Assembly (NCBI GenBank): GCA_017635095.1
Contig: JAGBMA010000197.1
Span: forward strand, 1 to 64,000
DNA from: Ruminiclostridium sp.
Lineage (GTDB): Bacteria; Bacillota; Clostridia; Oscillospirales; Ruminococcaceae
DNA: 64,000 nt
Reading direction: 5' to 3'
Part shown: positions 43,953-51,963 of the stretch, piece by piece
How positions within the stretch are numbered: position 1 is the stretch's first letter
Layout: each line of letters starts with the position of its first letter
Made by a program: the position numbers and the translations under genes
The notes under the pieces: model-generated
What the model was told of the DNA's origin: nothing
What the model saw: only the letters and a program-made list of their open reading frames with translations
Database searches by the model: none

Positions 43953-44351
43953 ATGATAGTCGGCGCGTTAGGCGGCCTCGCGTTTGAAGTATCTCCGAAC
44001 GCGGTCAAGACGGCTCGCTCCATAAGTTACAAGGGTTCAGCCCGGTACACGGCACATAGTCGGCATCTTGGAAAAGGGCTCGTCGAATACACGGGCTCAG
44101 ACCCCGAAACGCTGTCCTTTCAGATACGCGTTTCAAAATTCCTCGGATATTCGCCGATATCCTCGATAACCTTGCTTCGGAGCTACGTCAACAACGGCAC
44201 GGTCGTGCCGTTTGTTCTCGGAAAAAAGTCATACGGCTCATATAGGTGGATCGTAAAGTCCTTTGAGATAAAGGGCGAGGAATACGACAAAAAAGGAAAT
44301 ATGATAGGTGCAGATATATCCGTAACTATCGTTGAATACGCAAAGGGGTGA
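43953..44351 (+). CDS. Tail protein, P2 GpU-like
   Basis: 132 residues with a GpU-like pattern (SARYTAHSRHLGKGLVEYTGSDPETLSFQIRVSKFLG ... VPFVLG). GpU caps or completes P2 tails. AAAGGGGG site. Confidence 0.75.
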   Translation: MIVGALGGLAFEVSPNAVKTARSISYKGSARYTAHSRHLGKGLVEYTGSDPETLSFQIRVSKFLGYSPISSITLLRSYVNNGTVVPFVLGKKSYGSYRWIVKSFEIKGEEYDKKGNMIGADISVTIVEYAKG

Positions 44352-44355
44352 TTAT

Positions 44356-44682
44356 ATGGCTGTACATATTGTGCGCACCGACAAGCCCTTTGAACCGTTG
44401 ATGATCGAGAATGATCTTGTCACATCGGTTTTGCAGAACCTTATGTGCCTCGTGTCTACACGAAAAGGCACTATCCCGATGTACCGTGAATATGGCCTGC
44501 CTATGGAATGGATAGATAAACCGATAGACGTAGCACAGGCGCTTATGGTGTCGGAAATAACCGAGGCTGTAGAAGAATTTGAGCCGAGGTGTACGCTGCT
44601 GAATATAGAGTTCGATCTGTCCGGAGCAGCAAATGCAAGGCTGACAGCGATATTGGAGGTGGAGATAAATGGCGAGGAATGA
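44356..44682 (+). CDS. Baseplate wedge gp25/W-like
   Basis: 108-residue gp25-like lysozyme-fold wedge protein (LMCLVSTRKGTIPMYREYGL, with the EPR-like core FEPRCTLLNIEF). ATG 44356 follows AAAGGGGTG. It initiates sheath assembly on the baseplate. Confidence 0.85.
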   Translation: MAVHIVRTDKPFEPLMIENDLVTSVLQNLMCLVSTRKGTIPMYREYGLPMEWIDKPIDVAQALMVSEITEAVEEFEPRCTLLNIEFDLSGAANARLTAILEVEINGEE

Positions 44683-46057
44683 CGAATATCAGTTTGTCAG
44701 TACGGACAGCAGCACCGTTATCGCAAACCTTGTAAATGCATACCAAGAGATCACAGGCAGAACGCTACAGCCGTCCGACCCCGATAAGCTGTTCTTGTCA
44801 TGGGTCGCAGATGCGATTATTAAGGGCATCGTTCGTGTAAACTACGTCGGAAATCAGAACATTCCGTCCAGAGCTGAGGGTGTGAACCTTGACGCGCTGG
44901 GCGAATGGATATACTCGCTTGCCCGAAAGGAAGCACAGGTATCAACTTGCACGATGCGTTTTCATATCGTTTCCGAGCAGAGCACGGCAATTACAATTCC
45001 TGCCGGAACAAGAGTTACCACCAGCTTGCAGTCGCTCGTATGGGCAACAACTGTTGATACTCTGATACCTATAGGCAGCACATACGTCGATGTGAAAGCG
45101 GTATGTGACACCCCGGGAACGGCAGGCAACGGATATGTTGTCGGGCAGATAGATACGCTGGTCGATAAGGACAACATTATGTTCTTCGACTATTGCGAGA
45201 ACATCACAGAGACAGACGGCGGCACAGATCGGCAGGACGACGAGACTTACTTTCAGGCCATGCGCCGCGTTCTCGACAGTTTCTCGACCGCAGGAGCTGA
45301 GGGTGCGTACATCTTCTGGGCAAAGTCGGTGTCTGATAAGATAACTGATGTAAGAGCAGTCAGACCGCGAGAGTCTATCAGCCTTACTCTTAATGTGTAC
45401 GAGAGGGCCGGCAGCAGGTTCGCGTTCTTCGGTGGCAATTACGTCGATACGGCCACGATAAAGGTTTATGCGCACGGCTCTTCCGAAGAAGCTGCACTCG
45501 GTACAGATTACTATGTCGATTATATAAATGTTCCGAACATGGCAAGGATAGAACTGCTTGACAGCGGTGCGCTGTTCGGTGAGGACAGCATTGATATAGA
45601 GTACGAACAGGATCTTCCCGGACACGTTTTCATATATGCTCTTATGGACGACGGCGAGATAGCCAGCGATACCATAAAGGACGAGATATACAAGGCGTGC
45701 AACGCCGCTACGGTACGTCCGCTCACGGACTATGTATCGACGCGCGACCCCGAAATAGTGCAGTACGACATCGACTTCACATATTACGTTTCAGAGGACG
45801 CACAAATATCCCTCACAGATATTCAGACGGCGCTCAATTACCAGGTTAACCGCTTTATCAAGTGGCAGTATGCAAAGCTCGGGCGAGACATCAATCCGTC
45901 TATGCTCGAAAATATGCTTATGCAGACAGGGATCAAGCGTGTTGATATTCGTTCTCCTACTTTCGTACATCTTCGTAGCGGTGATTCGTTCGACGTGCCG
46001 CAGGTAGCCCGAGTGGACGATATAAATGTCGTGAACGGAGGTTATGAAGATGAGTAG
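44669..46057 (+). CDS. Baseplate protein J
   Basis: 462-residue gpJ/Mu gp47-like protein: VNYVGNQNIPSRAEGVNLDALGEW at the N terminus, AGTRVTT and GGTDRQDDETYFQAMRRVLDSFSTAGAEGAYIF. It forms the wedge frame. Start overlaps gp25 by 14 bp. Confidence 0.92.
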   Translation: MARNDEYQFVSTDSSTVIANLVNAYQEITGRTLQPSDPDKLFLSWVADAIIKGIVRVNYVGNQNIPSRAEGVNLDALGEWIYSLARKEAQVSTCTMRFHIVSEQSTAITIPAGTRVTTSLQSLVWATTVDTLIPIGSTYVDVKAVCDTPGTAGNGYVVGQIDTLVDKDNIMFFDYCENITETDGGTDRQDDETYFQAMRRVLDSFSTAGAEGAYIFWAKSVSDKITDVRAVRPRESISLTLNVYERAGSRFAFFGGNYVDTATIKVYAHGSSEEAALGTDYYVDYINVPNMARIELLDSGALFGEDSIDIEYEQDLPGHVFIYALMDDGEIASDTIKDEIYKACNAATVRPLTDYVSTRDPEIVQYDIDFTYYVSEDAQISLTDIQTALNYQVNRFIKWQYAKLGRDINPSMLENMLMQTGIKRVDIRSPTFVHLRSGDSFDVPQVARVDDINVVNGGYEDE

Positions 46058-47282
46058 AGCCTACACAAAGGACAATCTTCTCTCCACGTTCCCGTATGCC
46101 TTAACACAGAGCAAAAAGCAGAACGCGCTTGCCGATGCGACAGCCCGTGAGCTTGAAAAGCTGTACGAACAGAACAGGCTTGCGGACATATACACTCGCA
46201 TTGACGAGCTCGACGAGGTACTTTGCGATATACTCGCCTATGACTATAAGATTGATTGGTATATGTGGGACGCAACGCTTGAAGCAAAGCGAGCACTGGT
46301 AAAGTCTCACTTCTACATTCATCGTCACATGGGAACGCGTGGAGCTGTCGAAGCGGCTCTCTCCGCAGTATGCCCCGGCACACAGGTCGAGGAATGGTTT
46401 GAATACGGTGGAAAGCCGTACTACTTTCGCGTTGTCGTCGATGTAAGCGAACAGCGAACGCCTATAAGACAGCGCGAAATGGAGCGAATGATAAGAATAT
46501 TCAAGGACGTTCGCTCGCTCCTTGAAACAAATAAGATAACGATTCGCTCGCGGTGCGGCATCATCGTTTCCTGCGACGGCAATTACGTTCTGTACAGTAC
46601 GCGCCCGACGGGTGTATATCCGTATGCGGCGGTGCAGGGATATAGATATTCATTCCCGATAGAGGTAAATGCCGACGACGGAATGATACATTTCTCGACG
46701 CCTATCACAAATCAGGTCATTGCAGGAACGGCGCCGAGGCCTGCGATGCAGGGCTATATATACGAAAACGGCATTGATGTTCTCGGTGTCGGTATTGATA
46801 ATCAATATCCTATCCCCGAAGCAAAAGACTATCCGGCAGGAACATACCCCGTGATAGCCAAAGCAGGCGGTTTGAGCAGAGAGACAATAGATGTTGACGC
46901 CGCGGCCGTCGAAACGTCATACGCGGCGACAGCGACGGGTACAAAACCCTATCCTGCGGAAAAAGGCGGAATTTCAAAGGAAGTTATCTCGACGCTCGCC
47001 GAGGGGATCGATAGCAACTATGCGATAGACCCGACAGGCACAAAACCGTATTCGGCGGAGCAAGGCCGCATATACGTCGAAACTGTGGACATCGCGGCTG
47101 CGCCCGACGATGCGTCATATCACATCGTCGCGTCCGGCAAAGATGTCCCCACAGGGACGATACCTCGCAGCTCGGTAAGTGGAGAAACGCGAGGCAGTGA
47201 TATAAGTTTCGGAACCAAAGGCGATTCCGCAGGGTTCAACGCCCGATACTGCGGAACGTCTTTTGACAACCCATTAAAATAA
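46050..47282 (+). CDS. Tail protein I with repeated C terminus
   Basis: Residues 1-170 match P2 gpI (baseplate wedge linking the fibres; IDELDEVLCDILAYDYKIDWYMWD, HFYIHRHMGTRGAVEAAL). The next 220 residues hold about four repeats of 33-37 residues built on (T/A)GTxP...G...D....Y.I, ending in a Gly-rich tip. The repeats probably form a beta-structured arm. ATG 46050 is preferred to 46044 because of spacing from GGAGG. Confidence 0.85.
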   Translation: MSRAYTKDNLLSTFPYALTQSKKQNALADATARELEKLYEQNRLADIYTRIDELDEVLCDILAYDYKIDWYMWDATLEAKRALVKSHFYIHRHMGTRGAVEAALSAVCPGTQVEEWFEYGGKPYYFRVVVDVSEQRTPIRQREMERMIRIFKDVRSLLETNKITIRSRCGIIVSCDGNYVLYSTRPTGVYPYAAVQGYRYSFPIEVNADDGMIHFSTPITNQVIAGTAPRPAMQGYIYENGIDVLGVGIDNQYPIPEAKDYPAGTYPVIAKAGGLSRETIDVDAAAVETSYAATATGTKPYPAEKGGISKEVISTLAEGIDSNYAIDPTGTKPYSAEQGRIYVETVDIAAAPDDASYHIVASGKDVPTGTIPRSSVSGETRGSDISFGTKGDSAGFNARYCGTSFDNPLK

Positions 47283-47300
47283 CGAAAGGACGGTGTTCAA

Positions 47301-47621
47301 ATGGCAGTCGATTACGCTGCTTTACGCGATCTGAGAACGTTCATCAAGCGCCGGGTATCGTATATGCGTTACCGCGTCGGCGACGAGTTCTTCCAGACGC
47401 CTATCTCTAATGCCGAGCTGCTCGAAAGCGGAGTAGTCCGTGTGAGTGCTTCACTCGTTCCCGGGCACGCGGTAGAGATAAACCGTGTAGAGCTCTATAA
47501 CCACAATGGCGACCTTTGGGCGCATCAGGACTGTGCGATCACCATAGACAACGTACAGACGGGCGTGCTGTACTGGTTCGATTTCACAGTCAAGGAGAAG
47601 GAGGGTACAACAAGTGCGTGA
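47301..47621 (+). CDS. Small baseplate/fibre-linked protein, 106 aa
   Basis: Compact alpha-beta protein (VRVSASLVPGHAVEINRVELYNHNGDLWAHQDCAI) between gpI and the fibres. Beta-rich, probably structural. GAAAGGACGG site. Confidence 0.6.
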   Translation: MAVDYAALRDLRTFIKRRVSYMRYRVGDEFFQTPISNAELLESGVVRVSASLVPGHAVEINRVELYNHNGDLWAHQDCAITIDNVQTGVLYWFDFTVKEKEGTTSA

Positions 47622-48372
47622 TAGAACGATATGGAAGGATCACGTCGTCTCCGACACAGGGTATTTCTATGTCAAGGAAGTCCCCGAAATAAGCGAGGAT
47701 GATGTCTATGCCATCAAGCCTTTCGGAGAAGTAATGCAGCAGGGCACTATGCAGGACGCAGAGCATTTCAACAACATCGAGGACAGCCTTGATGCCCACG
47801 AACTTGCAATAGGCTTGCTCTTAAATTCCGTAAAGATAATAGCCGAAAACGGCACGGGCGGCGGCGGTACCGAGGGCGCTGATTTCATAGCGTTTGAGTT
47901 TACCGTGGCGGCCGACGCGTGGAAGGACAGCGGCGACGAAAACGCGCGGTATAGATATTATACCGACGTAACAAATTCAGTTATCTCTGCGTCACACTAT
48001 CCGAGTGTGACCTTGGATAAAAACAGCCTTGAAGTTGCCTGCAACGCTGGTGTGGCATCATACGCCGATACTCCGGCAGACGGCACTTTAAGGTTCTACT
48101 CGCAGGTGAAACCTGCCGATGCCATAAGCGGTACCTGTCAGCTTTGGTCGAGCGGCGGCGGATCCGGCGGAGGCGGCGGATCATATGTGTTGCCGATAGC
48201 GAGCGCAAGCGTTCTCGGCGGCATAAGAACGAGCGACAGCATAGCTGTTGACCCCGACGGTACGGCGCACTCCTATGCTGATGTTTCTCCGGACCACATC
48301 AGCACAGATGAAGACGCGAGCGAAATGCTCGATGATGTGTTCGGACCGGACGGCAGCGGAACTGCTGAATAA
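47614..48372 (+). CDS. Tail fibre protein 1
   Basis: The 252-residue fibre starts at GTG 47614. An N-terminal attachment domain, a beta domain (FEFTVAADAWKDSGDENARYRYY), a Gly-rich hinge (SSGGGSGGGGGSY) and a C-terminal motif TDEDASEMLDDVFG that is echoed in the next fibre. It should extend from gpI. Confidence 0.7.
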   Translation: MRDRTIWKDHVVSDTGYFYVKEVPEISEDDVYAIKPFGEVMQQGTMQDAEHFNNIEDSLDAHELAIGLLLNSVKIIAENGTGGGGTEGADFIAFEFTVAADAWKDSGDENARYRYYTDVTNSVISASHYPSVTLDKNSLEVACNAGVASYADTPADGTLRFYSQVKPADAISGTCQLWSSGGGSGGGGGSYVLPIASASVLGGIRTSDSIAVDPDGTAHSYADVSPDHISTDEDASEMLDDVFGPDGSGTAE

Positions 48373-48401
48373 CAATATTTTTTCTTTAGGAGGAAAAAAC
48401 T

Positions 48402-49241
48402 ATGGCTTACGATGTAAATAAGCTCTCTCGTCTTAAGTCCCTTAAGGACTTAGCAACCCGCACCAAGACTATCACAGATGGTCTTAGCACTCGCGTCGGC
48501 GCTCTCGAAGCTGTTGGGGCACAGGCTAACGTGCTTGAAGGTGTCAAGGTCAACGGTACTGCACTCGCTATCGCGGAGAAGATCGTTGATATCCTTATCA
48601 CCACTGGCACAGCGAACGGTACTATTAAGGTTAACGGCACAGATGTTTCCGTTGCCGGGCTTGCAGCTATGGCGTACAAGGCTGACGTTTCCGAAGAGGA
48701 ACTCGCTGCGGCTCTCGCTACAAAGTTAAACGGTAAGGCAGACGCATCTACTGTTTACACAAAGGCTGAGATTGACGGTATCATTTCTGCCGTTTACAAG
48801 CCCTCCGGCAGTGTTGCGTTTGCGGACCTGCCTGCCCTTTCTGAAAGCGTTCTCGGCCATGTTTACAACGTTACAAATGCGTTTACCACGACTGCTGACT
48901 TCGTAGAGGGCGCTGGGAAGAAGTACCCCGCAGGCACAAACGTTGCGGTAGTTGCCCAGGATAACGACGGCACTACCGTGTACAAGTTTGATGTTCTCGC
49001 TGGTTTCGTTGATCTCTCCGGTTATGCTGAAAAAGACACCGACGCTGTAACAGGTAACTTCGCGGCATTCGACGCGAACCACAACCCCGTCGACTCCGGC
49101 AAGAATGCTTCCAGTTTCTCTAAGGTAACAGCGACGGCAGGCAGCGGCACCATCAACATTGACGGCATTGATATAGCGCTCTTCGATGTCGCAACTGACG
49201 CAGAAGTCACTGAAATGCTCGACGAGGTATTCGGCGCATAA
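48402..49241 (+). CDS. Tail fibre protein 2
   Basis: 279 residues with a coiled start (RLKSLKDLATRTKTITDGLSTRVGALE), repeated beta modules and the C-terminal TDAEVTEMLDEVFGA shared with fibre 1. TTAGGAGGAAAAAACT is a very strong ribosome site. A terminator follows. Confidence 0.72.
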   Translation: MAYDVNKLSRLKSLKDLATRTKTITDGLSTRVGALEAVGAQANVLEGVKVNGTALAIAEKIVDILITTGTANGTIKVNGTDVSVAGLAAMAYKADVSEEELAAALATKLNGKADASTVYTKAEIDGIISAVYKPSGSVAFADLPALSESVLGHVYNVTNAFTTTADFVEGAGKKYPAGTNVAVVAQDNDGTTVYKFDVLAGFVDLSGYAEKDTDAVTGNFAAFDANHNPVDSGKNASSFSKVTATAGSGTINIDGIDIALFDVATDAEVTEMLDEVFGA

Positions 49242-49267
49242 GTTCGGCTGCACGGAAAGCGAACAGC

Positions 49268-49298
49268 AAGGAGCGGGCTTAAGCTCGCTCCTTTATTT
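49268..49298 (+). terminator. Terminator after fibre 2
   Basis: AAGGAGCG (49268-49275) pairs with CGCTCCTT (49286-49293) around a self-complementary GGCTTAAGCT, followed by TATTTG. It separates the structural operon from the DGR block. Confidence 0.65.
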
Positions 49299-49323
49299 GT
49301 GAAAATAAACAGGAGGTGAGCAC

Positions 49324-49743
49324 TTGGCAAAGTTACCAACTTTGAACCAGCTGAGGGAAACGGCGGAACGAGCGAATGACGCGATTGCGGAAGTGGCATC
49401 GGACGCGGCTGCGGCAATAGAAACTCTGAACACGGCAAAAGCCGATGCGCCTATATGGAGCGCAAAGACCGTCGCGGCGTCGGCGTGGGTCACGAATACG
49501 GACACGGCCGTGAAAAACGCAGGTTATAACTATATGGCGGATATCGCGTATAGCGGCATTACCGCCGCAGACAGCGCGGAGTGCATAATCTATCCCGCAA
49601 GCGCTCCGACAGCGATTGCCGCAGGCATCTGCCCGACTTCGGAAATTATCGCCGGAGCTATACGCTTATACGCAAGAAGCATTCCTACGGCGGCGATAAG
49701 CATACAGGTGCGCCCCATTTTAGATATGTCAACTACTACTTGA
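49324..49743 (+). CDS. Hypothetical fibre-associated protein, 139 aa
   Basis: TTG start after AGGAGGTGAGCAC. Ala/Asp/Glu-rich helix (about 5-40), then a beta-rich domain (CIIYPASAPTAIAAGICPTSEIIAGAIRLYARS). Not recognised; it is too short and its order too different from Avd for me to call it the DGR accessory protein. Confidence 0.55.
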   Translation: MAKLPTLNQLRETAERANDAIAEVASDAAAAIETLNTAKADAPIWSAKTVAASAWVTNTDTAVKNAGYNYMADIAYSGITAADSAECIIYPASAPTAIAAGICPTSEIIAGAIRLYARSIPTAAISIQVRPILDMSTTT

Positions 49744-49756
49744 AAGGAGTTTTTGA

Positions 49757-51565
49757 ATGAAAGGTTCAGTTAATGTACCCGGTGCATCGGGAGCAGACCT
49801 CGAAGCTGTGCGCGCCCTCGCAAACAACGCGCTCGACACAGCGAACGAGGCTCTTGCGAACGCAGGCGGTGGGTGCGTCCTTGAATTTACATTTGACGAG
49901 GGATTCGTGGGCTATGAGTACACCGTGACCGACGGCGCGGACGATACCTACACAGGCATTGTTCCCGAAAGTCTCACGGCGAACGTCAGCGTCAAGAACG
50001 TTGACACGGTTTATACGGTGTCCTGCACCGTTGACGGTGTTGAGTATTCCGACACCATAACAACAGGTCCCTACTACGGACAGCAGACTATCTCGTTCAA
50101 TATGTTCAGCGCCACAATAAGCGTTACAGCGGCGACAGGTGCGAGGGTTACTGCTACTATAGGCAGCAACACTTTCGCCGCCACAGCGGACAGCAGCGGT
50201 GTTGCAACTATATCTGTAGGCAAGGCAGGAACATACACTATCAGCGCTACAAAGTCGGGCGCGACATCGAGCACCACGACAGCAACAATATCCGCGGACG
50301 GTGATACAGTTACCGCGACGGTAACGTTCATTACCCTTGCCCTCACTACTCCGACGGGCAGCGCGATCACGCTCTCGGACGGCACAACTACTCTCACAGG
50401 AACATCGACAGGCACAGACACATTCTACCTGCCGAATACGGGAACGTGGACGGCGAACATCTCTCTTGACGGAGAAACAGCGTCCGACAGCATTACCGTC
50501 ACCGAGTACAGAGCATATACGCTCTCTATCGCATATGTCCATATCTACGGTGTAGCATGGGACGGCAGCTCCGGCACGAGCTGGACAAGAACGGACGAAG
50601 CAGCAGGATTTACCGATCCTGTTCCGTATATGTCAGGTATCAGCAATTACGGCTCTCCGTTCGATAATCTTCTCCCGTGGTCGGGAATGGTAAAGGAAGA
50701 GCGCACAGGCGGAACAATGGTAAAGATACCGAAGTTCTGGTATAAGCTCTCCGCGAACGGCACGGGCCTCAAAGTCCAGATCGCAGACAAGGCGACCGCA
50801 GGATTTGTCGCTGCTCCGCTCTTTATGGACAGAGGTGACGGCAAGGGCGAGCGTGATTACGCATACGTCGGAAGGTACCACTGCGCCGATGATTACAAAT
50901 CAAAGACAGGCGTTAAGCCGAAGGTAAACATTACCCGTTCGGCGGCTCGTTCGGGCATACACGCCCTCGGTACGAACATCTGGCAAATGGACAAGGCTGC
51001 ACGCTTTACGCTGTGGCTCCTCTACCTCGTCGAGTTCGCAAACTGGAACTCACAGGCGACTATCGGCTACGGCTGCGGAAACAACAGCGCGGTCGAGAAT
51101 ATGGGCTACACGGATTCGATGCCGTATCACACAGGTACGACCAAGAACTCGCGTTCTACCTACGGCGTATCTACCCAGTACCGTTACATCGAGGGTCTGT
51201 GGGATAACTGCTACGACTGGATGGACGGCTGCTATTATAACAGCAACGGTATGTACACTATCCTCAATCCTGCAAACTTCTCCGATACCTCGGGCGGTAG
51301 TCTCACAGGACTTCCCACAAGTGGATGGCCGTCGAAATTTACGATCAGCAGTGCGGGCGGCTATCCGGAGTTTTATCCCACGGAAAGCAGCGGATCGGAA
51401 AGCACCTATTCGTGCGACTACTGGCACTTCAACGCGTCCAACCCGTGTCTGTACGTTGGCGGTTACTGTGGCCAGAGCCAGGGCCGCGGCTTGTTCTTCG
51501 TGGACTTCGCGACGGCGGCGAGCTCGGGCGCGAGCCACGGTGCTCGCCTCATTGAACTCCCTTAG
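49757..51565 (+). CDS. DGR target: tail fibre tip with C-type-lectin-fold variable domain
   Basis: The 602-residue adhesin has an N-terminal helix, two or three Ig/carboxypeptidase-regulatory-like beta repeats (about 90-265) and a C-terminal CLec-fold domain (about 270-602; KIPKFWYKLS, AARFTLWLLYLVEFANWNSQ, GLWDNCYDWMDG). The last 50 residues are the variable repeat, in which 17 codons differ from the template. Variable residues 555-598 would line the ligand pocket. It probably binds host surface structures. AAAGGAG site. Confidence 0.9.
   Translation: MKGSVNVPGASGADLEAVRALANNALDTANEALANAGGGCVLEFTFDEGFVGYEYTVTDGADDTYTGIVPESLTANVSVKNVDTVYTVSCTVDGVEYSDTITTGPYYGQQTISFNMFSATISVTAATGARVTATIGSNTFAATADSSGVATISVGKAGTYTISATKSGATSSTTTATISADGDTVTATVTFITLALTTPTGSAITLSDGTTTLTGTSTGTDTFYLPNTGTWTANISLDGETASDSITVTEYRAYTLSIAYVHIYGVAWDGSSGTSWTRTDEAAGFTDPVPYMSGISNYGSPFDNLLPWSGMVKEERTGGTMVKIPKFWYKLSANGTGLKVQIADKATAGFVAAPLFMDRGDGKGERDYAYVGRYHCADDYKSKTGVKPKVNITRSAARSGIHALGTNIWQMDKAARFTLWLLYLVEFANWNSQATIGYGCGNNSAVENMGYTDSMPYHTGTTKNSRSTYGVSTQYRYIEGLWDNCYDWMDGCYYNSNGMYTILNPANFSDTSGGSLTGLPTSGWPSKFTISSAGGYPEFYPTESSGSESTYSCDYWHFNASNPCLYVGGYCGQSQGRGLFFVDFATAASSGASHGARLIELP
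51409..51553 (+). repeat. DGR variable repeat (VR), 145 bp
   Basis: Identical to 51657-51801 except at 19 positions, each an A in the template: 13 A-to-G, 5 A-to-T and 1 A-to-C. No non-A base of the template has changed. It ends 12 bp before the target gene's stop codon. Confidence 0.97.
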
Positions 51566-51596
51566 GGGGAGTTTGAGGGGGTCGCAACCCCCTCAA
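51555..51596 (+). other. Hairpins downstream of the VR
   Basis: A 7-bp stem AACTCCC/GGGAGTT (51555-51573) overlaps the target stop codon. It abuts a perfect 10-bp stem TTGAGGGGGT/ACCCCCTCAA with the 4-nt loop CGCA (51573-51596). In the Bordetella phage DGR a similar stem of 8 bp or so with a 4-nt loop, placed just after the VR, aids target recognition. Confidence 0.65.
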
Positions 51597-51656
51597 CAAA
51601 CATTTAACTGAAAATCTCGGGGCTGCCCGTGCAGTGCCCTTGTTCTCTTTTCGGGC

Positions 51657-51801
51657 TTCGTGCGACAACTGGAACTTCAACGCGTCCAACCCGTGTCTGT
51701 ACGTTGGCGGTAACTATAGCCAGAACCAGAACCACGGCTTGTTCTACGTGAACTACACGACGGCGACGAACTCGAACGCGAACCACGGTGCTCGCCACAT
51801 T
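51657..51801 (+). repeat. DGR template repeat (TR), 145 bp
   Basis: The template contains 37 adenines, many in AAC codons when read in the VR frame, which is the usual DGR design because mutation of AAY never gives stop codons. Nineteen of these sites are changed in the VR. A GAAA-capped stem (GGGGCGC/GCGCCTC, 51831-51848) follows in the 160-bp spacer to the RT, where DGR RNAs usually fold. It would be transcribed with the RT gene. Confidence 0.95.
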
Positions 51802-51963
51802 TTTAAGCGACGTTTTGCTAACACCTCAAAGGGGCGCGAAAGCGCCTCTTGGCACGGGCAACCGCGCACCCCACGGTGAAGATAAGCTATAAGGGAGCGA
51901 GTTAGTACACTCTGCGGAGCGTTGGAAAACTCGCATTTGCTAAAATGAGAGGTGGATTTCCCT

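Noticed and set aside
50337..51611. Several open frames on both strands within the DGR target gene
   Set aside because: They follow the codon bias of the target gene; none has a ribosome site or recognised domain.
51634..51879. 81-codon frame over the template repeat
   Set aside because: It is readable only because the TR mirrors the coding VR; there is no ribosome site and the ends are unrelated sequence. The TR is an RNA template, not a gene.
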